From positions 1,806,296 through 1,870,295 of the forward strand of contig NZ_JANWGH010000001.1 of NCBI RefSeq assembly GCF_024919275.1: 64,000 nt of DNA, in the 5' to 3' direction. This DNA comes from Algoriphagus limi. Its GTDB lineage: Bacteria; Bacteroidota; Bacteroidia; Cytophagales; Cyclobacteriaceae. A model generated the notes under the pieces. That model worked only from the letters and a program-made list of their open reading frames with translations. It had not been told where the DNA came from and ran no database searches. The position numbers and the translations under genes are program-made. This document shows positions 8,617 through 17,343 of the stretch, piece by piece. Each line of letters begins with the position of its first letter. Within the stretch, counting starts at the first letter, position 1.

Positions 8617-9576
8617 TTAACTACTTAATTCCAGTTCTTTTTCCGCATCCCAATTCAAATAGACCCTATCGCCTACTTGATATTTTCTTAAAGGATCATC
8701 CACCTCCCAAATCATCCCACTTTCCTTTAATCGAATCTGCAGACTATTAAAGTGGACCAAAAACCGAGAATCCACTACATGTCCTAACAACGGCCCTCGG
8801 GTTCGCAATTTCACATCACTTGGTCTGAGATAGATATTTTCCTTACCAGGAATGGCATTGATGGGAGAAAACAGTCTAGCCACGTACTGATTTTTGGGGT
8901 TTTCACATAGGAATTTAGAATTCCCATGCTGAATGATTTTTCCTTTCTGGAGAATCAATAAATTATCAGTCAACCTCAAAGCATCATCGAGCTCATGCGT
9001 CACGAAAATCACGGTGGTTTTCCCCTGTTTGAAACTTTCCGCCAATTCTCCAATCAGTTGATGTGTTTGAATAGTATCAAGAGAAGAGAAAGGCTCATCC
9101 AAAAGCAAAACCTCAGGTTCAATCGCCATTGCGGAAGCAATAGCTACTTTTTGCTGCTGTCCGCCTGAAAGTTGACGAGGAAGGCGATCGGCCAACTTCT
9201 CCAGCCCAAATTGCTTTAAAAGTGATTTAACACGGTTTTTGGTATAATTTTTCTCGAATAACAAGAGCGGACGAGCGATATTTTCGGCAACCGTACTATT
9301 GGGAAATAATTGATAATCCTGATGGATGAGTTTAATTTCGTCATAACCTGCAACTAGCTTTTCAGCAGGATTTAGGATTTTTTGACCTTGAAGAAATACC
9401 TCTCCTGAATCCTGTTTTTCTAAACCTGCCAAAATTCGAAGCAAGGTGGATTTTCCAGAGCCACTTTCCCCTACAATGGCTAATTGGCCTCCTTCTTCCA
9501 ACTCCAATGAAAAATCATGTAATGCGATTTGCTTTTGGTAGGATTTTCTGATCCTGCGTACTGAAAAAAAACTCAT
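8617..9576 (-). CDS. ABC transporter ATP-binding protein with TOBE-like domain
   Basis: A 319-residue ATPase. Walker A is GESGSGKSTLL, the Q-loop region is KLIHQDYQLFP, the signature is LSGGQQQKVAIASA, Walker B is EVLLLDEPFSSLD, and the switch His is in FVTHELDD. After residue 240 a smaller beta domain (NIYLRPSDVKL, GHVVDSRFLVHFNSLQIRL, GDRVYLNW) looks like TOBE, typical of importers for iron, spermidine/putrescine, sulfate or molybdate. No permease or binding protein is encoded in the window, so the substrate is unknown and it probably works with components elsewhere. Its start overlaps the end of the MmcQ/YjbR gene by 4 bp. Confidence 0.9.
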   Translation of the reverse strand: MSFFSVRRIRKSYQKQIALHDFSLELEEGGQLAIVGESGSGKSTLLRILAGLEKQDSGEVFLQGQKILNPAEKLVAGYDEIKLIHQDYQLFPNSTVAENIARPLLLFEKNYTKNRVKSLLKQFGLEKLADRLPRQLSGGQQQKVAIASAMAIEPEVLLLDEPFSSLDTIQTHQLIGELAESFKQGKTTVIFVTHELDDALRLTDNLLILQKGKIIQHGNSKFLCENPKNQYVARLFSPINAIPGKENIYLRPSDVKLRTRGPLLGHVVDSRFLVHFNSLQIRLKESGMIWEVDDPLRKYQVGDRVYLNWDAEKELELSS

Positions 9577-9923
9577 GGTCTAATCTCGGCTTGTATTTTT
9601 TTAGGCAATGAGTCAAAGATCAATTCATAAGAATGATCTACCAAATCCAAAATCAATTTATCTGGAACATTTCCCTGGACGGAAACTGAATTCCACCATT
9701 TTTTATTCATGTGATAGCCTGGCGTAATCCCCGGATACCTTTCTCGAAGCTCCTCTGACTTTTCCGGATCACATTTCAAATTGATAAAATCAAAATTTTC
9801 GATGTCGGTGATTCCGAAAATTTTCCCACCTACCCTAAAACAAAGTGTATTGGCATCAAAAGGAGTGTCCTCTGAAGTTCCAGTTTTGGAAAGACAATAA
9901 TCGCGTAGGTAGGTTAGGGTCAT
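9573..9923 (-). CDS. MmcQ/YjbR family protein
   Basis: A 116-residue protein of the MmcQ/YjbR (DUF419) family, which has a CyaY-like fold and is thought to bind DNA. Recognisable parts are the N-terminal LRDYCLSKTGTSEDTPF, the CFRVGGKIFGITD strand pair, NLKCDPEKSEELRERYPGI, and the C-terminal KKWWNSVSV plus a helix (LILDLVDHSYELI). The length is usual for the family. Cellular role is unknown in general. It lies 5 bp after the DUF917 gene and overlaps the ABC ATPase gene by 4 bp, so the three are likely one transcript. Confidence 0.88.
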   Translation of the reverse strand: MTLTYLRDYCLSKTGTSEDTPFDANTLCFRVGGKIFGITDIENFDFINLKCDPEKSEELRERYPGITPGYHMNKKWWNSVSVQGNVPDKLILDLVDHSYELIFDSLPKKIQAEIRP

Positions 9924-9928
9924 CGGTT

Positions 9929-11098
9929 TTAGGAATAATTCTTTTTAATCAAGTCAGCCAATTGGTTAAACAAATCTCCTAAACCAATCAATTTTTGAGG
10001 TGGAACCGTCATGGAACCAGCGTATCCCATTTCATTGATCAATTCTTGAAAACCTTTGACGATACCTTGATTTTGCATTTGTTCAGGAGCCTGTACACGA
10101 ATGATGAAAAGTTCGTCCACGCTAGAAATTTCACCATTAGTCACCACTTTAAATTCCTTGGTGATCACACAAATCAAATCAGGAGCAATTGCCAAAGGTG
10201 CTGTTTCATCCGAAGAAAAGACGATCAGATTTTCGTTCTGATTGAGGATAGTGTACAATTTGTGCGTTTCGGTATCTGCGATGAGTGTTTTTCCATGATC
10301 AAATCCCCCATCTACGTTATCCAACGTATTAAGAACTTTTCCTTTACCAATTAACTCAGCCTGAAGAATATTTACTTGTTGTAGTGTTTGAGGGTCGGTT
10401 TCAACTCCATTTTGTAAGTTCTGGACCATTTTTCCCACCATCTGACTCAGCGTGATTGTGCCTGGAATCATAGCCTTTTCAAAAGCAGAAATCGGATTGG
10501 AAAACATCCCCAAACTGGCTGAATCCCCAAAATTTTCAATTTCCACGATGGGTCGTAGCATAGCATCCAAAACCCCAGCCCCTTCACAATTCACCAGCAC
10601 TGACTGGGGTTGATCATTGGTAATGACAGCAGGTGCTACATCCAAATTATTTGAGGCAAAGGTAGTCAGCTCAATCTGAGGCACCGCTCTTCTGGCTCCA
10701 TCCCCATCCAATACTACCAACTCTGGACAGGCAGCAGCTAGGACAAAGGGAACCATGGTGCTTTCAGGTCCTAATTCAATTGGCAAAACTGCCGTGGTCT
10801 TTTTACCTGTATATTTTTCCTGATGATCCGCCAAAAAATCATAAGCTGCTTTGATGGCGATACCTTGATTAGATTCAATCGCGGAAATCGCACCTATATC
10901 GCAGATTACCATGGCGAGGCTTGAAGGATCCAAACTCTCATCCGAAGCTTCAACCAAAGGCAGAGAGACGGATGGGTATTGCTTTTTCATTTGATCTAAA
11001 AACGCATAGCCTGTCTTAGTCATTCCTCCACCTCCACTCCCCAAAAAAGCAGTCCCTAGAATTATTTGCTCTAAATCTTCAAAGCCTAATTTTCTCAT
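9929..11098 (-). CDS. DUF917 family protein (S-methylthiohydantoin desulfurase-like)
   Basis: A 389-residue protein resembling the DUF917 family. The N-terminus carries a glycine-rich turn (ILGTAFLGSGGGGMTKTGY). Other conserved-looking parts are AMVICDIGAISA, VLPIELGPESTMVPFVLAA, VVLDGDGARRAVPQIELTTF and FDHGKTLIADTETHKL. Members are found near hydantoinase-type genes, and some are named S-methyl thiohydantoin desulfurase; the biochemical role here is an inference. It is the first gene of a minus-strand operon with MmcQ/YjbR and the ABC ATPase, and is divergent from the papain-like gene at 11173 across 74 A/T-rich bases. Confidence 0.72.
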   Translation of the reverse strand: MRKLGFEDLEQIILGTAFLGSGGGGMTKTGYAFLDQMKKQYPSVSLPLVEASDESLDPSSLAMVICDIGAISAIESNQGIAIKAAYDFLADHQEKYTGKKTTAVLPIELGPESTMVPFVLAAACPELVVLDGDGARRAVPQIELTTFASNNLDVAPAVITNDQPQSVLVNCEGAGVLDAMLRPIVEIENFGDSASLGMFSNPISAFEKAMIPGTITLSQMVGKMVQNLQNGVETDPQTLQQVNILQAELIGKGKVLNTLDNVDGGFDHGKTLIADTETHKLYTILNQNENLIVFSSDETAPLAIAPDLICVITKEFKVVTNGEISSVDELFIIRVQAPEQMQNQGIVKGFQELINEMGYAGSMTVPPQKLIGLGDLFNQLADLIKKNYS

Positions 11099-11172
11099 TT
11101 TGTGTTTTTTAATTAATAATAAGTATATTTTTAAACAGTTTTTGTGTATTTCTAATAATTAACTTTTGATTA

Positions 11173-11823
11173 ATGGACTGGAAAGTAAACTATGAGGAAG
11201 TCTCCTCCGATTTCAAAACAGGGGACGTAGTCCTCATGCATGGGGATTTTCCCATGAGTAAAATGATTCAATTTTTAGAAGGAAGTAAATGGACCCATTC
11301 GGGAATGCTCGTTTTGGCAAAAGACATTGGAAAAGAAGGCGTCTGGCCAGATGTTCTTTTTTGGGAGTCCAATAGTTTGACAAATCTTCCCTGCCTGATT
11401 ACGGGGAAATCAAAAACGGGCCCTATGCTCGTTCCCTTCAAGGAGCGCCTTCAGACCAATATGAATAATTACTACGACAGCATTTTTGCAGTACGTCCGA
11501 ATACCACTCCTATCGATCAGGATGCGCTAAAAAAACTGGTTGATTTTATGCCTACGGTCATGGATGCGACATTTCCTACTGATCTAAAAATGTGGTATGA
11601 AAACATTGAAGGCAGAAAGGAAGGAAAATTCTCAGGCCCGGCTCAAATCTTTTGTAGTGAATTGCTCACTATGACTTTTCAGGCAATGGGTGTTATGTCC
11701 AAAAATTGGGTGCCAAATGCTGCCAGACCTAAAGACTACTCTGCAGAGGGAACGATTCCATTCCTGAAAAGAGGTTTTCTGGAACCTGAAATCTATTTAA
11801 ATATTCCAAAGACAACGAAATAA
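11173..11823 (+). CDS. YiiX-like permuted papain-fold (NlpC/P60 superfamily) protein
   Basis: A 216-residue protein without signal peptide. GDVVLMHG is followed by the His of SKWTHSGMLVL (H42), and the Cys lies later in AQIFCSELLTMTF (C161). His before Cys is the order expected in the circularly permuted YiiX/YebB branch of the NlpC/P60 superfamily, which includes amidases and peptidases acting on peptidoglycan or lipid amides. Substrate is unknown. The stop codon overlaps the start of the adenylate cyclase gene (TAATG), so they are probably co-translated, an unusual partnership. Confidence 0.75.
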   Translation: MDWKVNYEEVSSDFKTGDVVLMHGDFPMSKMIQFLEGSKWTHSGMLVLAKDIGKEGVWPDVLFWESNSLTNLPCLITGKSKTGPMLVPFKERLQTNMNNYYDSIFAVRPNTTPIDQDALKKLVDFMPTVMDATFPTDLKMWYENIEGRKEGKFSGPAQIFCSELLTMTFQAMGVMSKNWVPNAARPKDYSAEGTIPFLKRGFLEPEIYLNIPKTTK

Positions 11824-13892
11824 TGCATAGGGGCAGGTTTGCAATCACCCTATTTTTCCCGATTCTGCTTCTGTGGCTTGGCAATTTTGTAAAAGCCGCA
11901 GAATTTCCTGCCATCGAAAAAGGGGTATTGGATCTCTCAAAATCAAATACCGACCCAAATGCCATTCTAACCTTGTCTGGTGATTGGGAATTTTTTTTTC
12001 AAAGATTCACTGACCAAATCCCCGGTAACGAAACAGGTCAATTCATTCAAGTTCCTGGAAACTGGGATGAAATTTCTCAGTTCAATTCTAATTATTCGGA
12101 AGGTTTTGGCACCTACCGACTTCAATTGAAAGGGCTGAATCCAGATCGTATTTATGGTTTAAAAATCCCTACAATTCATAGTGCAAGTCAGATTTGGATT
12201 GATGGAAAAATGCTAGCAAGCTTCGGGGATTTAGGACGTGAAAAATCAGAGGAAACTCCTCAAATCGCTGGACAACTTCTCTTTTTTAGCCCTGATAAAT
12301 CAGAAGCCGAAATATTTATTGAAGTCTCCAATTTTCATTTTTTCCAATCCGGAATTTGGTCTCCTATTTATTTTGGAGAGGAGCATGCAGTAATTTCTTT
12401 CGATCGCCAAAGTCGAATGTTTTCCTTTCTATTGGTTGGAGGTTTGATGATTATGGGTGTTTATCACCTGTTTTTGGCCTATATCCAACGGAGTTTTTTG
12501 GAAAGTCTCTTTTTTGGCTTAGCCTGTATTTTCCTCGCAATTCGAGAATTGGCAGGACCTGATGCGATTTTGATGGATTTATTTCCTTACCTGAGTCATG
12601 GAGTCTTGGTGAGGACGGTTTATTTGTGTTTAGGCTTGGCTTTCACCTTCCAAACCCTCTTTCTCTTTAGGCTTTTTCTTCCGTTTAAAAACCAATGGAT
12701 TTATAAAGTTCAATATATAATCATGGGCATATTTATCCTTGCGATACTTTTTCTTAATACCCGTGATGGAGCCATCTTTTTCAATTATTTCACCCTTTTC
12801 CTAGCTCCACCATTTATCCTGTTCACCTTATACATTGTAGTTCGGGCAGCCATTAAAAAGACCGAGGGCGCCTGGGTGTTTTTGGTGGGGCTTTTATTCT
12901 TTTATGGAGCCGCTTCCCACGATTATTTGATTAATTACCAAAGTGAGGGAGTAAACATGAGCTATTGGATGCCTTATGGTTTCTTCTTCTTTATCCTAAG
13001 TGAATCTGTAGTACTATCCATTCGATTTAATCGTGCTTTTCTTAATGAAGCCAAGCTATCAACTCAATTAGGACAGACTAATGAATCCCTAAAACGCTTT
13101 ATCCCAAGAGAGTTTTTGAAGCTCTTGGGGAAAAATGAAATCGTAGATGTCCAATTGGGTGATGCGGTATCCAAAGATATGACCGTGCTTTTTGCGGATG
13201 TAAGAAATTTCACCTCGCTTTCAGAAGGATTGAGTAGTAAAGAAACCTTTGAATTTGTCAATCGGCTATTAACCCGCACGGACCCTATCATTCGCAAAAA
13301 TCAAGGCTTTATAGATAAGTATATTGGAGATGCTGTTATGGCACTTTTTGCAAACAAACCTGATGATGCTATCCAAGCGGCACTCGAACTTCAGCGGGAA
13401 GTACAAAACAACAACCTGCTCTCCAATCAAAAAATAGGCATTGGTGTAGGTATTCATTACGGAAACCTCATTTTGGGAACCGTAGGTAGCAAATACCGGA
13501 TGGATGGAACCGTAATTTCTGATGCGGTGAATACAGCAAGCCGAATTGAGGAACTTACCAAGGTCTATAAATTGGATATTTTGATCTCTGAGGATTTGAA
13601 AAATCAGGTAGTTCATCCTGAGAAATTCCATTTTCGATTAATTGACACTTTGAATCTCCGAGGAAAGCGAAGCCAGAATTGTATTTATGAGGTATATGAT
13701 GATCCAGAAAAATACCCTCCAGGCTTTTTGGATCATTATGAAAAAGGAATGCAATTTTTCCGAAATGTGGACATTAAAGAAGCCAAAGTTCACTTGGATA
13801 AAGCGCTAAACCTCAAACCTGATGATGGCCCTTGTCAATATTTTTTAGAAAAATTGGCTGAATACTCCCGAGTGCAGCAAAATCTCGAATAA
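11823..13892 (+). CDS. 7TM-receptor adenylate cyclase (class III)
   Basis: A 689-residue membrane protein. A signal peptide (1-25) precedes an extracytoplasmic jelly-roll domain (about 45-190; LSGDWEFFF, VPGNWDE, FGTYRLQL, IWIDGK). Seven hydrophobic helices follow (about 197-400), together a 7TMR-DISM architecture, then a short linker and a class III cyclase domain (about 440-610). Metal-binding aspartates are D459 (FADVRNF) and D503 (KYIGDAVMALF). K499 and T563 fit the adenine-recognising positions, and N570 and R574 (AVNTASR) the transition-state pair, so cAMP production is likely. A short C-terminal helical repeat (GMQFFRNVDIKEAKVHLDKAL) looks TPR-like. The ligand is probably a sugar or peptide, not determinable here. 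Confidence 0.9.
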   Translation: MHRGRFAITLFFPILLLWLGNFVKAAEFPAIEKGVLDLSKSNTDPNAILTLSGDWEFFFQRFTDQIPGNETGQFIQVPGNWDEISQFNSNYSEGFGTYRLQLKGLNPDRIYGLKIPTIHSASQIWIDGKMLASFGDLGREKSEETPQIAGQLLFFSPDKSEAEIFIEVSNFHFFQSGIWSPIYFGEEHAVISFDRQSRMFSFLLVGGLMIMGVYHLFLAYIQRSFLESLFFGLACIFLAIRELAGPDAILMDLFPYLSHGVLVRTVYLCLGLAFTFQTLFLFRLFLPFKNQWIYKVQYIIMGIFILAILFLNTRDGAIFFNYFTLFLAPPFILFTLYIVVRAAIKKTEGAWVFLVGLLFFYGAASHDYLINYQSEGVNMSYWMPYGFFFFILSESVVLSIRFNRAFLNEAKLSTQLGQTNESLKRFIPREFLKLLGKNEIVDVQLGDAVSKDMTVLFADVRNFTSLSEGLSSKETFEFVNRLLTRTDPIIRKNQGFIDKYIGDAVMALFANKPDDAIQAALELQREVQNNNLLSNQKIGIGVGIHYGNLILGTVGSKYRMDGTVISDAVNTASRIEELTKVYKLDILISEDLKNQVVHPEKFHFRLIDTLNLRGKRSQNCIYEVYDDPEKYPPGFLDHYEKGMQFFRNVDIKEAKVHLDKALNLKPDDGPCQYFLEKLAEYSRVQQNLE

Positions 13893-14044
13893 CTAAGAAT
13901 TAAAAGTCCCTCCATTGATACTCTCAAGCCTTTTGATTTCAAGTAATTGAAAAATTAAGTACCAAAAACCTTGAAGTGATTAAGATCATTTTCATTTGAG
14001 AAATATTCGTTTATCTTGAGCCAATTCAGTTTAAATCCCAGTCC

Positions 14045-15184
14045 ATGATAATTGGCCTTTTAAAAGAACCCGAGGGTGAAAATCGGGTGGCACTACTTCC
14101 AGAGAGTGCCAAAGCACTCATCCAACTCCAAGTAGAAATCCTTGTCGAAACACATGCCGGAGAAGCTGCATTTGCCTCTGATGCCGACTATGAATCAGTA
14201 GGTGCAAAAATCGCCTTACGTAAGGATGCCTTGAAAGCAGACTTAATCCTCAGTATTAATCCACCTACGGAAGAAGAGCAGCAGGAACTTCAGGCAGGAC
14301 AGGTTTTGGTTTGCCTTTTTCAACCCCTTTCCAATAAGGACTTGGTCGACCGATTCCTGAGCCAGCGATTGACAACTTTCTCCATGGATAATGTACCACG
14401 AACAACCAGAGCTCAGGCTATGGATGTGCTTTCTTCCATGGCAACCGTAACTGGTTACAAGGCGGTTTTGCTTGCCGCATCCCATTCCCCAAGATTCTTC
14501 CCTATGTTTATGACCGCAGCAGGTAGCATCGTTCCCTCCAAACTTTTGGTCTTGGGAGCTGGTGTAGCAGGATTGCAAGCTATTGCAACTGCCCGCAGAC
14601 TAGGTGCAGTGGTGGAAGCTTTCGACGTTCGGGCAGCAGCTGAAGAAGAAGTAAAAAGCTTAGGCGCCAAATTTGTCAAAGTCGAAGGAGCAAAAGATGA
14701 AGCAAGCGCAGGAGGATATGCAGTCGAGCAAAGCGAAGAGTATAAAGCGAAACAACAAGCATTGATTCAGGAGCACGCCAAAAAATCAAACATTATCATT
14801 TGTACAGCTCAGATTCCAGGTAGAAAAGCGCCCGTTCTTATCACCAAAGAAACCGTGGAATCAATGGCTCCAGGCTCAGTGATTGTGGATCTGGCAGCTT
14901 CGACGGGAGGAAATTGCGAACTAACCGAAAACAATCAAATCACTCACATTCATGGTGTAACCATTATAGGAGACTCCAATCTTTCCTCCAGCATGCCAAT
15001 GGACGCCAGCAAAATGTATGGCAAAAACATGGTCAATTTCCTAAAACTCCTGATTGACAAGGAAGGAAATCTTCTCTTGAACTGGGAGGATGACATTGTA
15101 CAAAACACTTGCGTTACTCATGACGGAGCCATCCGAAGTGAACGCGTCAAAAATATCTTATACCCATCCGAAACCAAAGCCTAA
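14045..15184 (+). CDS. pntA: NAD(P) transhydrogenase subunit alpha, NAD-binding domain I
   Basis: First gene of a split, three-gene proton-translocating transhydrogenase, which uses the proton gradient to reduce NADP+ with NADH. It is 379 residues and covers domain I only. Seen are the AlaDH/PNT N-terminal start (LLKEPEGENRVALLPESAK), TRAQAMDVLSSMATVTGYKAV, and the NAD-binding GAGVAGLQAIATARRLGAVVEAFDVR (GxGxxG near residues 173-178). The C-terminus carries DLAASTGGNCELT and the mobile-loop region. Unlike E. coli PntA it stops before the membrane helices, which are in the next gene 2 bp downstream. This split form is common in Bacteroidota and Rhodospirillum (PntAA). Confidence 0.95.
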   Translation: MIIGLLKEPEGENRVALLPESAKALIQLQVEILVETHAGEAAFASDADYESVGAKIALRKDALKADLILSINPPTEEEQQELQAGQVLVCLFQPLSNKDLVDRFLSQRLTTFSMDNVPRTTRAQAMDVLSSMATVTGYKAVLLAASHSPRFFPMFMTAAGSIVPSKLLVLGAGVAGLQAIATARRLGAVVEAFDVRAAAEEEVKSLGAKFVKVEGAKDEASAGGYAVEQSEEYKAKQQALIQEHAKKSNIIICTAQIPGRKAPVLITKETVESMAPGSVIVDLAASTGGNCELTENNQITHIHGVTIIGDSNLSSSMPMDASKMYGKNMVNFLKLLIDKEGNLLLNWEDDIVQNTCVTHDGAIRSERVKNILYPSETKA

Positions 15185-15186
15185 TT

Positions 15187-15498
15187 ATGGAAGAAATTCT
15201 TAGCCTATTTTATGAGAATAGGGAATTCATATTCCTGATCATCGTATCCATATTCCTCGGGATTGAGGTGATTTCCAATGTTCCTGCCGTATTGCATACT
15301 CCTTTAATGTCCGGTGCTAATGCCATTCATGGAGTGGTAATCATTGGATCAATTATCATTATGCTACAAGCAGACCCTGGCAATTACTACGCCTTGGTTT
15401 TAGGTTTTCTAGCTGTAATTCTTGGAACCTTAAATGTGGTTGGCGGATTTGTGGTCACCAACCGGATGTTGGAAATGTTTAAGAAAAAATCGAAGTAA
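15187..15498 (+). CDS. pntAB: NAD(P) transhydrogenase subunit alpha part 2 (membrane)
   Basis: A 103-residue protein that is almost entirely membrane-embedded, with three or four hydrophobic helices (FIFLIIVSIFLGIEVISNVP, AIHGVVIIGSIIIML, ALVLGFLAVILGTLNVVGGF) and a basic tail (KKKSK). The motif VPAVLHTPLMSGANAIHGVV is characteristic of the membrane domain of PntA. It supplies part of the proton channel together with PntB. Placed between pntA (2 bp) and pntB (2 bp), so the three form a tight operon and a stoichiometric complex. Confidence 0.95.
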   Translation: MEEILSLFYENREFIFLIIVSIFLGIEVISNVPAVLHTPLMSGANAIHGVVIIGSIIIMLQADPGNYYALVLGFLAVILGTLNVVGGFVVTNRMLEMFKKKSK

Positions 15499-15500
15499 GC

Positions 15501-16913
15501 ATGGATACTAAATTACTCGGACTTAGCCTTCTAGAGCTTTCCTACATAGCTGCTTCGGTGACTTTTATTTTGGGCTTGAAAATGCTTTCCAGCCCTGATA
15601 AAGCTAGAAAGGGAAATCTTATTGCTGGATATGGAATGGGATTGGCCATCGCGGCCACCATATTATTTAAAGAAGAATTCAGCCCTGACAAATGGTTGAA
15701 TTACACCTTGATTCTCGCGGGATTGATAATTGGAACTGTCATTGGAGTCCGCATGGCACTCAAAGTAAAAATGACAGCCATGCCACAAATGGTTTCCTTT
15801 TTCAATGGCATGGGGGGAGCCTGTGCCGGTGTAATCTCGCTTGTAGAATTTGATCACCTTCGTCATGGAGGAGATGTTTCTACCGGAATGCTGATCGTTA
15901 TCTTATTAGGACTTATCATTGGCTCTGTTTCGTTCTCAGGCTCCATGATTGCCTATGGCAAACTGGAGGGAAAAATTGCTGACAAAGCACTTCCTGCGGG
16001 ACAAATCATCAATATTTTGCTATTGATCGCCATCTTTGGATTAGCTGGATTTTTGGCTATTTCCGGAAACTTGAGCATGCCTATGCTTTACGGCTTGCTT
16101 GCACTTTCATTGCTATATGGAGTATTATTTGTGATGCCTATTGGAGGAGCAGATATGCCAGTGGTGATCTCCCTCCTGAACAGCTTCACGGGTATGGCAG
16201 CTGCATTTGGCGGTTTCCTTTATGGAAATCAGGCCATGTTAACAGGTGGTATTTTGGTTGGTTCGGCCGGTACTATCTTGACCGTTTTGATGTGTACCGC
16301 CATGAATCGCTCCCTTACCAATGTGATCATTGGCTCTTTCGGAGGAGGAAATGCTGCTTCCGCTAAATCAGGAGAACAAGGAACGATCAAAGAAATTAGC
16401 GTGACCGATGCTGCAATTCTGTTAGCTTATGCGAATAAAGTAAGTGTGGTTCCGGGATATGGTTTGGCTGTTGCGCAAGCACAACATACCGTTCATAATT
16501 TGGAAAAACTATTGGAAGACAAGGGTGTAGAATTGACCTACGCCATCCATCCAGTTGCTGGTCGAATGCCTGGGCACATGAATGTGCTTTTGGCAGAAGC
16601 AGATGTTCCTTATCCAAAATTATTAGAAATGGAGGATGCCAATGAAGCAATGGCAAATACCGATGTGGTATTGGTTATTGGGGCAAATGACGTCGTCAAC
16701 CCAGCAGCTGAAAATGATCCTTCCAGCCCAATTTATGGAATGCCAGTGGTGAAGGTTTGGAATGCTAAAAACATTATTGTCTTGAAACGCTCCATGGGAA
16801 AAGGTTACGCAGGAATCGAAAACGAGCTTTTCTTCCATCCTAAAAATCGAATGCTTTTCGGAGATGCAAAGGATTCATTAGAAAAGCTTATTGCTGAATT
16901 GAAAAATCTTTAA
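15501..16913 (+). CDS. pntB: NAD(P) transhydrogenase subunit beta
   Basis: A 470-residue protein with about nine transmembrane helices (residues 5-270), including the MPQMVSFFNGMGGACAGVIS segment, and a C-terminal NADP(H)-binding domain III (about 290-470). Domain III shows VVPGYGLAVAQAQHTVHNL, HPVAGRMPGHMNVLLAEADVP, VVLVIGANDVVNPAA and VLKRSMGKGYAGIEN, all standard for PntB. With the two upstream genes it forms the complete NADPH-generating transhydrogenase. Followed by a strong hairpin terminator. Confidence 0.96.
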   Translation: MDTKLLGLSLLELSYIAASVTFILGLKMLSSPDKARKGNLIAGYGMGLAIAATILFKEEFSPDKWLNYTLILAGLIIGTVIGVRMALKVKMTAMPQMVSFFNGMGGACAGVISLVEFDHLRHGGDVSTGMLIVILLGLIIGSVSFSGSMIAYGKLEGKIADKALPAGQIINILLLIAIFGLAGFLAISGNLSMPMLYGLLALSLLYGVLFVMPIGGADMPVVISLLNSFTGMAAAFGGFLYGNQAMLTGGILVGSAGTILTVLMCTAMNRSLTNVIIGSFGGGNAASAKSGEQGTIKEISVTDAAILLAYANKVSVVPGYGLAVAQAQHTVHNLEKLLEDKGVELTYAIHPVAGRMPGHMNVLLAEADVPYPKLLEMEDANEAMANTDVVLVIGANDVVNPAAENDPSSPIYGMPVVKVWNAKNIIVLKRSMGKGYAGIENELFFHPKNRMLFGDAKDSLEKLIAELKNL

Positions 16914-16915
16914 AA

Positions 16916-16958
16916 ACAAAAAAGAGCCGATCCATTGAAATAGATCGGCTCTTCTTTT
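16916..16958. terminator. bidirectional intrinsic terminator after pntB
   Basis: An 11-bp perfect stem (AAGAGCCGATC / GATCGGCTCTT) with a 10-base loop is followed by a T-run on the plus strand and preceded by an A-run. It can therefore stop both the pnt operon and the opposing TMEM220 operon. Confidence 0.88.
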
Positions 16959-16970
16959 TGACTGTTGAAT

Positions 16971-17333
16971 TTACTTTTTCCAAGCTTTTATCAGGCCTGG
17001 CAACATCACCAAAGAAATAATCAAAAGACCAAAGGATTCACGACCTTCCTCCATTTCGGGAGTTTTCATCGTCAAATCTCCTTGCTCTATTTCCTGACTT
17101 ATCCAACTTGGAACAGAGTCAGGCCAATAATAAATCGCGCCTATCACACAGGCAACAACTACAATGGTCAATGGGTATTTGGGAAAAATCCCTTTGATTC
17201 CTCTCAAACAAAAAATGAATGCAACCGCATAAATGCTTACCCAGATTTCAGGGTCAGGATCATTGAATTGCCAGTAAGCAAATAAGACAAAAACCAAAGC
17301 CCAAAATCCGTAGAAGTATTTCCAGAAATTCAT
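16971..17333 (-). CDS. TMEM220-like small membrane protein
   Basis: A 120-residue protein with four predicted membrane helices (YGFWALVFVLFAYWQF, IWVSIYAVAFIFCLRG, YPLTIVVVACVIGAIYYW, FGLLIISLVMLPGL). The AYWQFNDPDPEIWVSIY segment is the hallmark of the transmembrane family 220, found in animals and Bacteroidota and of unknown function. It begins 10 bp after the subunit-3-like gene at 17344-17883 and is likely cotranscribed with it. No enzymatic motif is visible. Confidence 0.82.
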   Translation of the reverse strand: MNFWKYFYGFWALVFVLFAYWQFNDPDPEIWVSIYAVAFIFCLRGIKGIFPKYPLTIVVVACVIGAIYYWPDSVPSWISQEIEQGDLTMKTPEMEEGRESFGLLIISLVMLPGLIKAWKK

Positions 17334-17343
17334 AAAATCAAAT

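Noticed and set aside
13269-13631. 120-codon minus-strand frame
   Set aside because: Antisense to the cyclase catalytic domain, whose motifs explain the sequence; no independent support.
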